Source: Ktedonobacteraceae bacterium
GTDB lineage: Bacteria > Chloroflexota > Ktedonobacteria > Ktedonobacterales > Ktedonobacteraceae
Length of the DNA: 64,000 bases
Direction of reading: 5' to 3'
NCBI GenBank assembly: GCA_035653615.1
Contig: DASRBN010000018.1
Span: 1-64,000 of the forward strand
This document shows positions 25,889 to 35,575 of this stretch, in pieces (within the stretch, counting starts at the first letter, position 1; each line of letters opens with the position of its first letter). Made by a program: the position numbers and the translations under genes. The notes under the pieces are model-generated. The model searched no databases. It had not been told where the DNA came from and saw only the letters and a list, made by a program, of their open reading frames with translations.

Positions 25889-26050
25889 CAGATGATAGCC
25901 CTCCTCTAGAATGCGGCTTCCTTCTTCTATTTGGGCTACGCATTTTCTACTCATGTGGCGTCGATCCGGTTGCTTCATTCTATGAGATTCGCTTCATACC
26001 GTCAAGGGGCGACTACAAGGGCCTCATTCTCGTGATCGCCCTCTTAACAA

Positions 26051-27322
26051 TCAAGCAGAGGGAATGTCTTTCCGCGAAAGAGGCAAAGTAAAGCTGAATG
26101 TGGAACCTGCCCCCAATTTGCTCTCGACCTGCATCGCCCCCCCATGGCGTTTAATGATCTGGTCGGAAATGTAGAGGCCTATTCCCAGACCCGATGACTC
26201 TTTATTCGCCAGGCCATGCACCTGGTAGAACCGTTCGAAAACCTTTTCCAGGTGTTCCTCATCAATGCCCAGGCCGAAGTCTTGCACGCTCACCGTCGCA
26301 TATTCTTGATCGGTAAAGATGCGTACAATCACCCGGTCGGCATAGGGAGAATATTTGATAGCATTGTTCAGCAGATTGATGAGTACCTGCCCGATCCGAT
26401 CCTTATCTCCATATACCTGCGCGCTTTCTATGCCTTCAACAATAAGCTGGTGTGCCGGTGTGGTTGCTTGCAGGTGTTCGACCGTTTCTCGAACAACCAT
26501 ACCAAGGTCGAAAAGAGTATCGCGAAAGTTGAGCTTGCCCGTCTGTATCCTGGAAATATCCAGCATGTCATTCACCAGGTCAATGAGCTTATTAAGTTGC
26601 CCATCCATAATGGTGAGGTAGTAGAGCGCCTGTCCATCTCCTGCTTTCCTGAAGCGATTCTGCAACATCTGCGTGTATCCCTTCAGGCTCGTAATGGGCG
26701 ATTTGAGTTCGTGGCTGGCCATGCTGAAGAACTCGTCCTTGCGCGTGTCAAACACTTTCAAACGTTCCAGTTGTTCGCGCAACGCCAGTTCTACCTGTTT
26801 CTGTTCCGTGATATCAAAAATGATGCCGTCGAAATGCTTTGACCTGCTCTCGTCGTCATCATAGCAGCGCCCACTGGTATGTATCCAGCGCATCTGGCCA
26901 TCTATTCCGGTAGTGCGGCAGTCCATATCGAAGAGCCCATTTTCCGCGATAGAACGCTCTATGGCCTGCTGTGCCACGGCGCGATCGTCGGGATGCAAGA
27001 GTTCATAAAAAATATCAATAGTGACTTCTGCATCCGGTGGCAAGCCGAAGTGCCTTTTGCACATAGTGTTCCATCCTAGCGACTTGAACGGCAGGTCGCA
27101 ACACCATATGCCTAACCCTAGGGATTCGAGAATTTTGTCAAGATGTCGATGATGATGAGTACCACGAACTTCCTCTTTCTGCGGCCCTGAAAGATTCCCC
27201 TGGTGGGTGTTTGAGCGCGTGAAGGAGTAATTTTTGCTCTTACCGGCGCTTTCGAGAGAAAATGCGGGCGGATTCTCTATATGAAGAGAAACGACTTGTT
27301 GCTGTGCCATGGCTTCGAACAT
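26051..27322 (-). CDS. PAS-domain sensor histidine kinase
   Basis: A 423-residue kinase without transmembrane segments, so probably cytoplasmic. A PAS domain with its PAC end runs about 60-175 (ending DGIIFDITEQKQ). HisKA has the phosphoacceptor His 204 in SMASHELKSPI. The HATPase part shows LLNNAIKYSP (N box), DFGLGIDEEHLEKVFERFY (G1/F) and SSGLGIGLYI (G2). No response regulator is adjacent, so it is an orphan here. Start codon choice between 27322 and 27310 is not decided by a clear site. Confidence 0.88.
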   Translation of the reverse strand: MFEAMAQQQVVSLHIENPPAFSLESAGKSKNYSFTRSNTHQGNLSGPQKEEVRGTHHHRHLDKILESLGLGIWCCDLPFKSLGWNTMCKRHFGLPPDAEVTIDIFYELLHPDDRAVAQQAIERSIAENGLFDMDCRTTGIDGQMRWIHTSGRCYDDDESRSKHFDGIIFDITEQKQVELALREQLERLKVFDTRKDEFFSMASHELKSPITSLKGYTQMLQNRFRKAGDGQALYYLTIMDGQLNKLIDLVNDMLDISRIQTGKLNFRDTLFDLGMVVRETVEHLQATTPAHQLIVEGIESAQVYGDKDRIGQVLINLLNNAIKYSPYADRVIVRIFTDQEYATVSVQDFGLGIDEEHLEKVFERFYQVHGLANKESSGLGIGLYISDQIIKRHGGAMQVESKLGAGSTFSFTLPLSRKDIPSA

Positions 27323-27684
27323 AGGGAGACTCTAACCTCTCTTTATTTATTAGTACTGGCATACCCGGTCGCTTGATATAGAGAAAGATGCCCGTTAAGC
27401 ACGAAATATTTCCTGCGAGACGCATTGACCTTCGCTATATAGCGAAAAACATGGCTCAGAAGAGCAACATAAAATAAAGCGAACCTCGCGTGTTTGATCA
27501 ATCGATGGGTAGGGGTTCCCAACGGCATCGTTCCCTGTCACAATTTATGCTTCCGGCATACATGCCAGAGATAAATTCTATGGAAATCGAAATACTTCTT
27601 CCATGAAGATTGTACCATGTTTCTTGTGGAATGTGTGCTGTTTTTGGGGCCAAAATAGGACTATTGGAAAAATTCGTATTTGTT
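27323..27684. other. Gene-free gap upstream of the kinase
   Basis: A 362-base AT-rich stretch. It includes a perfect palindrome CGCTATATAGCG at about 27433-27444, a possible regulator site in the kinase promoter region, about 110 bases upstream of its start. No coding signal was recognised. Confidence 0.4.
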
Positions 27685-28332
27685 CTATCTCTGCTTTTTA
27701 AGCAAAGCCGGATTCGGCGCTACGAACGGTCCCGCATCATAGAAATCATCATGATTCCAGAGTGCCTGGAACGTGGCAGCGGTCAGCGCGATGATAAGCC
27801 AGGTGAAAAGCGTCGCCAGAGACAGGGCTGCGCGACTATCCTTTAAGCGGAAAATGGCGACGAAGCCGCTTGCGATGGTCAGCAAAAACATGCTGAGTGT
27901 AAGGATAAATGCATTGATGGGTGAGCGTAGACTGAAGTAAGCGGCATTGAATACAACATAGTTCAGCCAGGAAGCGGCTTGTAGGACGAGAAAAGTATCG
28001 CGTCCAGAGGTCTTCTCCGGCCGGTTGAGGACGCGCAAATTGCCCCAGATAACCGCAATGTTGTTGATGGTCCAGGCAGGAGCAAACACCCAGGAAGGGG
28101 GAGCGAAAATGGACTGATTCAAGTCGTTGAAGTAAGATGGGTTACCGAAAAAATCTTCTCGTAAGCTTTTGCCCGAAGATCCCCTGATGGCGCTTACAAG
28201 GCCCGACAGGCCAAAAGTGATTGACTGGATTATGATGTAGAAGATAATACCATGATACCAGCGCCAATCTGACGCTGTCGTACTGGCTCTAGCAGGTTTG
28301 ATACTTTCGGGTGCAGGCGTTGTAGCAAACAT
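27685..28332 (-). CDS. TspO/MBR-family membrane protein
   Basis: A 215-residue protein with about five hydrophobic helices. The segment APPSWVFAPAWTINNIAVIWG matches the TspO signature (P-P-x-W-x-F-x-P-x-W-T), and a Trp/Asn-containing last helix ends ATFQALWN. TspO proteins bind tetrapyrroles and modulate stress responses; the exact role here is unknown. It is longer than the usual ~155 residues, with a ~25-residue polar N-terminus. ATG 28332 is favoured over 28338 by its spacing from GGAGAGG. Confidence 0.75.
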   Translation of the reverse strand: MFATTPAPESIKPARASTTASDWRWYHGIIFYIIIQSITFGLSGLVSAIRGSSGKSLREDFFGNPSYFNDLNQSIFAPPSWVFAPAWTINNIAVIWGNLRVLNRPEKTSGRDTFLVLQAASWLNYVVFNAAYFSLRSPINAFILTLSMFLLTIASGFVAIFRLKDSRAALSLATLFTWLIIALTAATFQALWNHDDFYDAGPFVAPNPALLKKQR

Positions 28333-28340
28333 AATCATAT

Positions 28341-28438
28341 CCTCTCCAGTACTGCTTCTCGTTGCTTTTGAATGGATTGGTTATCACGCAACAATCAGCG
28401 AAAACATACCTTTCTCTTATGATGATGTACTGGAGAGG
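28341..28438. repeat. 12-bp inverted repeat bracketing the TspO upstream region
   Basis: CCTCTCCAGTAC at 28341-28352 and GTACTGGAGAGG at 28427-28438 are perfect complements 74 bases apart, and the left arm covers the ribosome-binding site of the TspO-like gene. It could be a paired regulator site or an mRNA stem occluding that site. Confidence 0.6.
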
Positions 28439-28454
28439 TGATATGGGTAAATCG

Positions 28455-29081
28455 TCACAGCACGAAGTTACGGACGAAGCTGGTAATAATAGCCTGCACT
28501 TCGTCGAGGCGTCCCTGGAAAAAGTGATCCGCGCCCTCTACCGCGATCATACTTTTTGGCGCGGGCAGGCGCTCAAACCATTGCACGGCCAGGTCGTAGG
28601 GAGCCAGTTCGTCATTCGTTCCCTGGATAATGAGTTTGGGTTTATGGGAATTTTGCAGGTAGTCTCCATCAAACATGCGGGCTGGCACACCCAGGCCAAT
28701 CATGGCCTGCACACGATCATCGACCGCAGCGACGCGCAGGCCAACATATGAGCCGAACGAAAAGCCTGCCAGCAAAACTGGCAAGCCCGGGTAGCGGCGG
28801 CTCAGAAATTCCAATGCGTACCGCACATCGTCCATCTCACCGCGCCCCTCGTCATAGGTGCCCGTGCTGTGCCCCACGCCGCGAAAATTGAAACGCAAGG
28901 CCGGCATTCCCAGCGCCTGTAGCGCCTGCGCGACTTTGAAGACAACTTTATTATGCATCGTTCCGCCGCCCAGTGGATGGGGATGGCACACCAGCGCCGT
29001 GTAGCGAGGTACAATTCCGTCTTCTTCTGGCTTGAGAATTCCTTCCAGGTAACCGGTAGGGGTCGGTATGTTTACATGCAA
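28455..29081 (-). CDS. Alpha/beta hydrolase, COG2945/dienelactone-hydrolase-like
   Basis: A 208-residue single-domain hydrolase with a full triad: Ser in AGFSFGS (near 115), Asp in GTNDELAP and His in GADHFF. CHPHPLGGG and RFNFRGVGHSTGTYDEG are typical of the small COG2945 group. The frame begins at TTG 29081; no ATG is in frame nearby and an AGGAACGA site lies farther upstream, so the exact start is uncertain. Substrate unknown. Confidence 0.8.
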   Translation of the reverse strand: MHVNIPTPTGYLEGILKPEEDGIVPRYTALVCHPHPLGGGTMHNKVVFKVAQALQALGMPALRFNFRGVGHSTGTYDEGRGEMDDVRYALEFLSRRYPGLPVLLAGFSFGSYVGLRVAAVDDRVQAMIGLGVPARMFDGDYLQNSHKPKLIIQGTNDELAPYDLAVQWFERLPAPKSMIAVEGADHFFQGRLDEVQAIITSFVRNFVL

Positions 29082-29322
29082 TATCAGGCTAATGGCTCAT
29101 CGTTCCTTTCGCGTTTCATTTCGAACACTGGCTTAATCTTCTTCTCATGTTCTATTGTACAACAACTCATGTGATTATGGCATCCTGATCTATAAAAGAT
29201 TCTCCATCTCTACGCTTGATTGCCCTTGACAAGGAGCAGCCGCTTCACGATAATCCATGCTATACTTTTCTTATCTGATCGGAATGAAGATCATACACAC
29301 TATGGCAGAAGAAGGCTCTAAT

Positions 29323-30069
29323 ATGGAAACGTATGGCACACATGTCTATCCTGGGCGGCTCTTCGTCGTCGAAGGAGTCGATGGCTCAGGGAAAAGCACG
29401 CAGATTGCCCTGCTCCGGCAATGGCTGATTAGCGAAGGCTACGCTGTTTTCTTCAGTGAATGGAATTCATCACCCCTGGTAAAAAAGACGACCAGCAAGG
29501 GGAAGAAAAAACAACTGCTCACACCCACCACTTTCAGCCTTATCCATGCCACAGATTTCGCGGACCGCACAGAACACGATATCATTCCGCCACTTAAGGC
29601 CGGAGCGATTGTGCTCGCCGATCGCTATATCTACACCGCATTCGCTCGCGACGTGGCCCGCAATGTGGACCGCCGCTGGGTGCGAGAATTGTACCGCTTT
29701 GCCGTGAAGCCCACCATGGCTTTTTACTACCGCGTGCCGCTAGAAGTTTCACTGAATCGTATCCTGACCGGGCGTACTGAACTCAAATATTACGAGGCGG
29801 GCATGGATCTGGGATTGAGCAGTGATCCGCAAGAGAGCTTCAAACTGTTCCAGGAACGTATTGTAAGCGAATACGAATCGATGATTGATGAGTTTGGTCT
29901 GACGGTGATGGATGCTACCTTGCCTATTCCTGAGCAGCAGCGCCGTATGCGCAAATTGATTCGTCCATATCTACAAGGTGTGCGTCGCATACGTTCGTCC
30001 GCCAAAGAATCGGCCTGGGCCGGTCTGGCGCGCGAGATGCGCCCCTCGCATGAGATTGTAGGGAGATAA
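29323..30069 (+). CDS. Thymidylate-kinase-like P-loop kinase
   Basis: A 248-residue protein of the nucleoside monophosphate kinase fold. The P-loop is intact (EGVDGSGKSTQ) and the DRY motif is present (ADRYIYTAFAR). The dTMP-binding REPGGT motif of true thymidylate kinases is absent; the corresponding stretch reads SEWNSSPLV followed by a Lys-rich insert. It is also longer than the usual ~210 residues. ATG 29323 is favoured by GAAGAAGG nine bases upstream; 29302 and 29257 are alternatives. It forms a pair with the next gene, 48 bases downstream. Substrate may not be dTMP. Confidence 0.75.
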   Translation: METYGTHVYPGRLFVVEGVDGSGKSTQIALLRQWLISEGYAVFFSEWNSSPLVKKTTSKGKKKQLLTPTTFSLIHATDFADRTEHDIIPPLKAGAIVLADRYIYTAFARDVARNVDRRWVRELYRFAVKPTMAFYYRVPLEVSLNRILTGRTELKYYEAGMDLGLSSDPQESFKLFQERIVSEYESMIDEFGLTVMDATLPIPEQQRRMRKLIRPYLQGVRRIRSSAKESAWAGLAREMRPSHEIVGR

Positions 30070-30117
30070 GCTGCGTAAGAGCCTGCATTCATCCGGGGCA
30101 TCGCAGAGAGGATAGCT

Positions 30118-30813
30118 ATGACAAAACTCGCATTTTATGGCATTGATGCCATTCACCTGAAGGAACGTGAAGAGGTCTTACCCGGTCGCTTGATCGTTAT
30201 TGAAGGAACCGATGGAGTAGGCCGCACAACACAATTACAACTACTGCGTCCCTGGCTTGAGAGCAGCGGCTACGCGGTCGTCGATACCGAAATGACGCGC
30301 TCAGTGCTCGCCGGGCCCGGTCTCAAACAGGCCAAAGAGGGGCATACGCTGGGCCCCATCACCCTCAATCTATTCTATGCTACCGATTTTGTCGATCGCT
30401 TCGAGAGCCAGATTCTGCCGGCCCTGCGCGCCGGTTTTATCGTGCTGACAGACCGCTACATTTATTCGCTGATAGCTCGCGCGCTTGTGCGGGGAGCCGA
30501 CCCCCAATGGATTCGCTCCATTTATGGGCTGGCGTTGAAGCCTGACGTTATCTTTTATCTCAAAATAGGCATCGAAGATCTGATCCCGCGTGTATTGCAG
30601 CGCGGCGGCTTTGATTACTGGGAATCCGGCATGGATATGCGACTGGGCGCCGACCTGTTCGAAAGCTTCGTTAATTATCAGACGCGGCTGCTCGAACAAT
30701 TCGATAGGATGTCAGAATCCTATGGTTTTCAGGTCATCGATGCCAGCCAGCCCATCGAAATGATTGCCGAGCAATTGAAACAGCGCGTACTGCCCCTGTT
30801 ACCCCAGGGGTGA
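30118..30813 (+). CDS. Thymidylate-kinase-like protein with degenerate P-loop
   Basis: A 231-residue paralogue of the preceding protein (same PGRL(I/F)V(I/V)EG lead-in, ATDF(V/A)DR and DRYIYS motifs). Its P-loop reads EGTDGVGRTTQ: the invariant Walker A Lys is replaced by Arg 36, which normally abolishes or strongly reduces phosphoryl transfer. The DRY motif (112-114) remains, so it may still bind a nucleotide or dimerise with its neighbour as a regulatory subunit. A REPGGT motif is also missing. Confidence 0.75.
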   Translation: MTKLAFYGIDAIHLKEREEVLPGRLIVIEGTDGVGRTTQLQLLRPWLESSGYAVVDTEMTRSVLAGPGLKQAKEGHTLGPITLNLFYATDFVDRFESQILPALRAGFIVLTDRYIYSLIARALVRGADPQWIRSIYGLALKPDVIFYLKIGIEDLIPRVLQRGGFDYWESGMDMRLGADLFESFVNYQTRLLEQFDRMSESYGFQVIDASQPIEMIAEQLKQRVLPLLPQG

Positions 30814-31113
30814 GCGTCAATTCCTGGTGATTCCCAGCATTCCCCAGGACGAGCGGATCCCACGCGGCCTCAGGAGCACGCGAGATTCTTCACTGCGCTC
30901 AGAATGACAGGCCCCGGACACAGCCGGTTGTGTCCGGGGCCTGTCATTCTGAGCGCAGGAGCCGAAGCCCTGAGCGCAGCGAACGGGGAAGAAATCTCGG
31001 TCCATCTTCTGGAAACTTATAGACAGGATAGCGATGTTTAGGATATAGTAAAGAGCAAATAAACCGGTGTTTCCAGAAATAACCCTTTCCCCGTAGAGAA
31101 AGGCAAGGCGACT
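30814..31113. repeat. Gap carrying a 28-bp perfect palindromic dispersed repeat
   Basis: Arms 30894-30921 and 30930-30957 are perfect complements with an 8-base loop; they contain CTCAGAATGACAGG and its complement. Flanking parts (30883-30893 and 30961-31000) are degenerate pieces of the same CATTCTGAGC family. It follows the kinase pair and could end its transcript. Nothing else is seen in the gap. Confidence 0.9.
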
Positions 31114-31710
31114 ATGACAACGAATGAAGGACTATCAGTAGTTACTCCTGCTGATTGGGTGCCAGGGCCCCGGCAAGGCTCCTGGACATACGATGATTAT
31201 GCCGCGCTCCCCGATGATGGGCAGCGTTACGAAATTGTAAATGGCGTCCTGCTTATGACACCTGCGCCCACCCCAAATCATCAATCAATCTCAGGATGGT
31301 TGACTTACTACTTAATGATGCATATTCAGCTTGCCGGTCGCGGTCGTGTTTTCCCAGGCCCCGTAGATGTAGAATTAGGCCCAAAGGATGTGTTTGAGCC
31401 TGATGTCGTCGTCTTGCTCAATGCGCACCTGCATAAAGTGGGACCGAAGAGGATTATCGGCGCGCCCGACCTGGTGGTAGAGATTGCGTCTCCAGGCACT
31501 GCTACCCTGGATCGGATCAGCAAGTATGAAGTCTACGCCCGCTATGGCGTGCCTGAGTATTGGATTGTGAAGCCCACCGACCGCACCATTGAAGTAATGA
31601 TATTAGAAAACGGGGAATACTATTCGGCCGGCATCTTCCGTGCAGAGCAGGTATTGCCGTCTCGAATCGTGCCCGAGTTACCGGTTTGTGTCGAGCAATT
31701 CTTCTTGTAG
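31114..31710 (+). CDS. Uma2-family (DUF820) putative endonuclease
   Basis: A 198-residue PD-(D/E)xK-fold protein. It shows the family pattern: YEIVNGVLLMTPAPTPNHQ, the catalytic-type FEPDVVVL, then LVVEIASPGTATLDRISKYEVYARYGVPEYWIV, where Asp, Glu and Lys form the nuclease site. Uma2 genes are abundant in Cyanobacteria and Chloroflexota and their biological role is not established. The start follows AAGGCAAGGCG. It converges on an ATPase gene over a hairpin. Confidence 0.85.
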   Translation: MTTNEGLSVVTPADWVPGPRQGSWTYDDYAALPDDGQRYEIVNGVLLMTPAPTPNHQSISGWLTYYLMMHIQLAGRGRVFPGPVDVELGPKDVFEPDVVVLLNAHLHKVGPKRIIGAPDLVVEIASPGTATLDRISKYEVYARYGVPEYWIVKPTDRTIEVMILENGEYYSAGIFRAEQVLPSRIVPELPVCVEQFFL

Positions 31711-31720
31711 TCACTCCAAA

Positions 31721-31774
31721 AAGGAAACGAGGCCATGACCCGCACCTGATGGAGGTCATGGCCTCGTTTCCCTT
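31721..31774. terminator. Bidirectional terminator hairpin
   Basis: AAGGAAACGAGGCCATGACC (31721-31740) pairs with GGTCATGGCCTCGTTTCCCTT (31754-31774), one bulged C, with a 13-base loop. It lies between convergent genes; neither side has a long T-run. Confidence 0.75.
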
Positions 31775-31788
31775 CTTGATTTCGGATA

Positions 31789-33672
31789 TTATGATTCCCG
31801 CGAGCGGAAAATCTTCACCCGGCGGTTGGGTTCCTTCCCACGGCTGCGCGAGATCAGGTTGTAGCGAGTCGCCATCTGGTGCTGCAATCTACGGATATAG
31901 GCATTGGCGGGAGCAAGTTCAGCCGTCGTCAGGCCCTTGTTGAGAACCTGGTGAATGGCGTCTTCCGTCTCTAACAGCGCCCGCATGGTTTGATCGTCGG
32001 AGACCGGAGAACTCCTCTCGTCGTCCGCTTCATCCCCGTCTTCCTCCGCCGAGGTATCGACGGGCAGGTCGAAGATGCGCGCCAGGGCATGCTGCATCTG
32101 GGCGACCGTATTGTTCTTCAGGATGATGATCATTTTGCGATCATCTTCCGCTTCCTGCAAGCGTTCCGGTTGGCGGCGATAATAGTTTTTCAGCGTGATA
32201 ATCGCATCGGCATCAGCCTGGTTGTTGGTCACAATGATGGGTACGTGCAGCTGGCGCGCGGACTCCGCCAGGCGGTCGCGACTGACCCCAAACGGGTAGA
32301 TGCGGAGCGTCTTCATGATCGGCAGGCGCTCCTCCGCCTCGTCAGGCGCGTAGATACCCTCCGAGAGCAACTGTGGTCGCTCCCGTTCAACTGCGACAAA
32401 TCCGCCACCGTTCTGTCGCTGTACCTCACCAGGAGCAGTACCGGTAGGCGCCAGCGCCCTTACCTGTAGTTGTTGATTGCGATTGCTGCCACTGGTTTCA
32501 CGCGCTCCCTGCTGGGGCATGCGCCGAACCGTATTTCCACCCCCATTGCCTCCCCAGGCAGGACTGTAAGGGCTGGAGCGATCAAAAGTGCTGGCGGAAC
32601 CCGGCGAGCGCGCTATACCGCCGCCGAAGCCCTCGATACCCCAGGTTGGCACATCCATGCCGCCCGAAGTAATACGGCGGGCACTCACACGCCCCGTCTC
32701 CTCATCTCGCGTGCGCTCCTCGGCTACAATGGTCTGACCGCGCAGCATGCTGTCCACGGTATCCGCGACATCGCGATGGACGATCAGTTCCTGCCAGCTC
32801 TGTTGTTCGACGACCACATCGAAAGTCGGAGGCGCTTTACGCTCGAGGATACTCTTCTGCGTGTGGCGCCGCCGCGCCTCCTCGTCGCCCAGGGTGACGG
32901 TTTGTATGCCGCCCACCAGGTCCGAGAGGGTCGGGTTTACGAGCAGGTTGCCCAGCGAATTACCATGCGCGGTCGCGACCAGCTGCACGCCGCGTTCCGC
33001 GATAGTTCTGGCGGCCGCGGCCTCCAGCTCGGTACCAATTTCGTCTATAACAATGACCTGCGGCATATGGTTTTCCACTGCCTCGATCATCACAGCGTGC
33101 TGTTCCGCCGTGCGAGCCACCTGCATGCGGCGCGCTCGCCCGATGCCAGGATGCGGGATATCCCCATCACCGGCAATTTCATTGGATGTATCTACCACCA
33201 CCACGCGCTTGTTGGCTTCGTCCGCCAGAACGCGGGCGATTTCACGCAGCAGAGTGGTTTTGCCCACACCAGGGCGACCGAGTATCAAGATGGATTGGCC
33301 TTGCTCGACAATATCACGAATGAGGGCGATACTGCCGAGTACCGCGCGACCAATACGGCAGGTCAGGCCGACTATTTTACCTTTTCGATTGCGTAATGCG
33401 CTGATACGATGCAGGGTGCGCTCGATACCGGCGCGGTTGTCGTCACCAAATTCACCGATACGCTCGACCACGTATTCGAGATCGGCGTAGGTCACTGGCT
33501 GAGTACTTAGGATCACCTCCCCTTCTGGGAACCGTCCCTCGGGCAAGCGCCCCAGGTCCATTACGATCTCTAGCAGTTCGCTTCGGTTGTCGAGCCGATT
33601 GACCGCGTCGTGGATCTCCGGTGGCAAAGCAACCAGCAGAGCTTCCAGATCGTCAGTGATCATTTGTTGCAT
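31789..33672 (-). CDS. AAA ATPase with C-terminal R3H domain (Ycf45/SpoIIIAA-like)
   Basis: A 627-residue protein. An N-terminal region plus RecA/AAA core resembles SpoIIIAA and cyanobacterial/plastid Ycf45: Walker [10 protein letters not shown], Walker [12 protein letters not shown] and a sensor Thr-Ala-His in ATAHGN. A Gly/Arg-rich linker with GGG runs follows, then a Ycf45-like segment ([25 protein letters not shown]) and an R3H single-stranded nucleic-acid-binding end ([19 protein letters not shown]). The open frame reaches 33885, but ATG 33672 has GAGGTGAT upstream and starts 11 bases after the previous stop. Cellular role unknown. Confidence 0.85.
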   Translation of the reverse strand: MQQMITDDLEALLVALPPEIHDAVNRLDNRSELLEIVMDLGRLPEGRFPEGEVILSTQPVTYADLEYVVERIGEFGDDNRAGIERTLHRISALRNRKGKIVGLTCRIGRAVLGSIALIRDIVEQGQSILILGRPGVGKTTLLREIARVLADEANKRVVVVDTSNEIAGDGDIPHPGIGRARRMQVARTAEQHAVMIEAVENHMPQVIVIDEIGTELEAAAARTIAERGVQLVATAHGNSLGNLLVNPTLSDLVGGIQTVTLGDEEARRRHTQKSILERKAPPTFDVVVEQQSWQELIVHRDVADTVDSMLRGQTIVAEERTRDEETGRVSARRITSGGMDVPTWGIEGFGGGIARSPGSASTFDRSSPYSPAWGGNGGGNTVRRMPQQGARETSGSNRNQQLQVRALAPTGTAPGEVQRQNGGGFVAVERERPQLLSEGIYAPDEAEERLPIMKTLRIYPFGVSRDRLAESARQLHVPIIVTNNQADADAIITLKNYYRRQPERLQEAEDDRKMIIILKNNTVAQMQHALARIFDLPVDTSAEEDGDEADDERSSPVSDDQTMRALLETEDAIHQVLNKGLTTAELAPANAYIRRLQHQMATRYNLISRSRGKEPNRRVKIFRSRES

Positions 33673-33683
33673 AGGCAGTTCTA

Positions 33684-34832
33684 TCACCTCATTGACTGGC
33701 GTGAATTGACTGTTCCCAGCCCTTTCACTCCGTAGGCCACTCGTTGCTCCATTGCGGGAACGGTGCGCGGGTTCATAGCCAGCATCGCTATGTGCCGCAC
33801 GAGCAATGCCCTGGTCGAGACTTGCTCGAAGCCGCTGGAACGCAGAGCGGTTATAACGAAGGAGTCGTATTCCCGCACCTGGCAATAGATGGGGCGCGTG
33901 CTTCCTTCCAAAAGCCGGCGCATACCAAACCGGATGATGGGTTCAGCCAGCTCGGTATGTTCAGGATGTACGATAAGCGAGACCTGGTGCGGCCCCGGTC
34001 CTTGTCCCCGGCGGATACGCAGCCAGGCGCCTAATCGAACGCCAGCATCGTACACGTAGTTCTCATCGCCCCGCGAAAGAAACGATGGCAACGGACGCAG
34101 CGAGCCGACGTAAAGCTTCGCAAATTCTTCACTCTTCTCCAACATCTCCGCCATCTGTACCCGTTGCGGGGTTGTGGCCTTGTAAAGTTGGTGCAATCCC
34201 CACACGTGGTGGCGATTCCAGCGTCGTAGTGAAGGTGGGTTCCGTCTAATTGAACCCGCAGGTTGGTCACATGCCTCTGACGCGCCATCCGTAGCGGCAA
34301 CACTTGTGGCCGCCCCCTCGGAAGCTTCTGTCTCCCCCTCACCGGAATCGCTCATTGGCAATTCCACTGTTGGGTCGAAGACATACGTCAATTGACGGGC
34401 GTAACGCTGAAAACCAGCTTTCTGGAAAAGCTCCATTTCTGGAATTTCATCGTCAACCTTTGCAAAAATACGGAGAATGCCATGCGTTGCTGCGATCTCC
34501 AGAATATAATCAAGCAGCGCCGTCAGCACTTCATCGCTGGGAATGCTGCTATTAACCATCGAAGCAAGATACGAGAGGTCCCATGTCATGCCGGATGGAC
34601 GCTCTCGCACCTGGCCGAATCCTAAGATATGCCAGTGATTCTCACAGATCCATGTGCGTGAGGCCGGGTTGAGTGGGAAGATGTTTCTCAGGATAGGCGG
34701 CAGGAGAATACGATTTTCCTCCGGTTCGAGCCAACATACGAAGTTGGCAAACTCGTGCTGTTTGCTGCGAGCCCGGCGGTCAATGGCGTAGATGATTCCC
34801 GGCAGATCAACGTATAGTACCGGTCGTATCAT
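33684..34832 (-). CDS. Double GNAT-like acetyltransferase-fold protein
   Basis: A 382-residue protein. The first half ends [34 protein letters not shown], the usual end of a GNAT fold; the second half has [26 protein letters not shown] and [31 protein letters not shown], again GNAT-like. About 45 acidic/Ala-rich residues join them. No clear acetyl-CoA RxxGxG/A loop is visible in either half, so catalysis is uncertain. It sits 11 bases upstream of the R3H ATPase and 42 downstream of pdxT, apparently one operon. Confidence 0.6.
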   Translation of the reverse strand: MIRPVLYVDLPGIIYAIDRRARSKQHEFANFVCWLEPEENRILLPPILRNIFPLNPASRTWICENHWHILGFGQVRERPSGMTWDLSYLASMVNSSIPSDEVLTALLDYILEIAATHGILRIFAKVDDEIPEMELFQKAGFQRYARQLTYVFDPTVELPMSDSGEGETEASEGAATSVAATDGASEACDQPAGSIRRNPPSLRRWNRHHVWGLHQLYKATTPQRVQMAEMLEKSEEFAKLYVGSLRPLPSFLSRGDENYVYDAGVRLGAWLRIRRGQGPGPHQVSLIVHPEHTELAEPIIRFGMRRLLEGSTRPIYCQVREYDSFVITALRSSGFEQVSTRALLVRHIAMLAMNPRTVPAMEQRVAYGVKGLGTVNSRQSMR

Positions 34833-34874
34833 CCAGTGCTCCCGCGTCCAGTTGGGGCAAAGTCCTCGTCAATG

Positions 34875-35486
34875 TCACCCCTTGACGCTCTGTACTATGC
34901 GGAGAAAGTAGTTATGGAAACGTGGGTCTCCCGAAACCTCCGGGTGAAATGCCGTACCGAGTATGGGTCCTTGACGGACGGCGACGATGGATCCATCGTC
35001 GAGCGTTGCCAGCACCTCTACCTCCGGGCCTACCTCCTCGATGACGGGGCCGCGGATGAAGAATGCGTGGAATGGCGCTTCTCCTAATACCGGCACAGAA
35101 AGATCAGTCTCGAAACTTTCCCGCTGGCTGCCAAACGCATTACGACGAACGCGAATATCCAGAGTGGCCAGCAAAGGCTGGCCTGCGAGTGCGTTTTCCG
35201 TCTCCCGCGCTAGTAAGATCAATCCTGCACAGGTTCCCCAAACGGGGAAGCCTTCCCGAATCCTTTGTCGTATCGGTTCCTGCAAACCGTACAACACCAT
35301 CAACTTGCCAATCGTGGTACTTTCACCACCTGGTATTATTATACCATCTAATTCGTCCAAATGCACCGGTAGTCGAACAGCTTTTGCCTCAACTCCGAGT
35401 TCGGCGAGCATTTTCATATGGGCCTCAAAATCACCCTGCAATGCCAATACACCGATACGCACTGTTTTTGAGTTTGACGTTGTCAT
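34875..35486 (-). CDS. pdxT: Pyridoxal 5'-phosphate synthase glutaminase subunit PdxT
   Basis: A 203-residue class I-type glutamine amidotransferase that supplies ammonia to PdxS for vitamin B6 synthesis. GVLALQGDFEAH, IIIPGGESTTIGKL, the nucleophile Cys in GTCAGLILLA and the His/Glu of GTAFHPEVSGD are all present. ATG 35486 is taken as the start with GAAGGCAGG upstream; the frame extends to 35525 through the hairpin arm. It lies immediately after pdxS, its obligate partner. Confidence 0.95.
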   Translation of the reverse strand: MTTSNSKTVRIGVLALQGDFEAHMKMLAELGVEAKAVRLPVHLDELDGIIIPGGESTTIGKLMVLYGLQEPIRQRIREGFPVWGTCAGLILLARETENALAGQPLLATLDIRVRRNAFGSQRESFETDLSVPVLGEAPFHAFFIRGPVIEEVGPEVEVLATLDDGSIVAVRQGPILGTAFHPEVSGDPRFHNYFLRIVQSVKG

Positions 35487-35502
35487 AGTATACCTGCCTT
35501 CG

Positions 35503-35570
35503 TAAAGGTTTTCTACATCATGCATCCCAGCCAGGAACCTGACTGGGATGCATGATGTAGAAAACCTTTA
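35503..35570 (-). repeat. 28-bp perfect hairpin between pdxS and pdxT
   Basis: Arms 35503-35530 and 35543-35570 are perfect complements with a 12-base loop, filling nearly the whole intergenic space: five bases after the pdxS stop and 17 before the pdxT start. No T-run follows in the direction of transcription. It may be an RNase III or stability element, or a mobile palindrome. Confidence 0.92.
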
Positions 35571-35575
35571 CCGTT

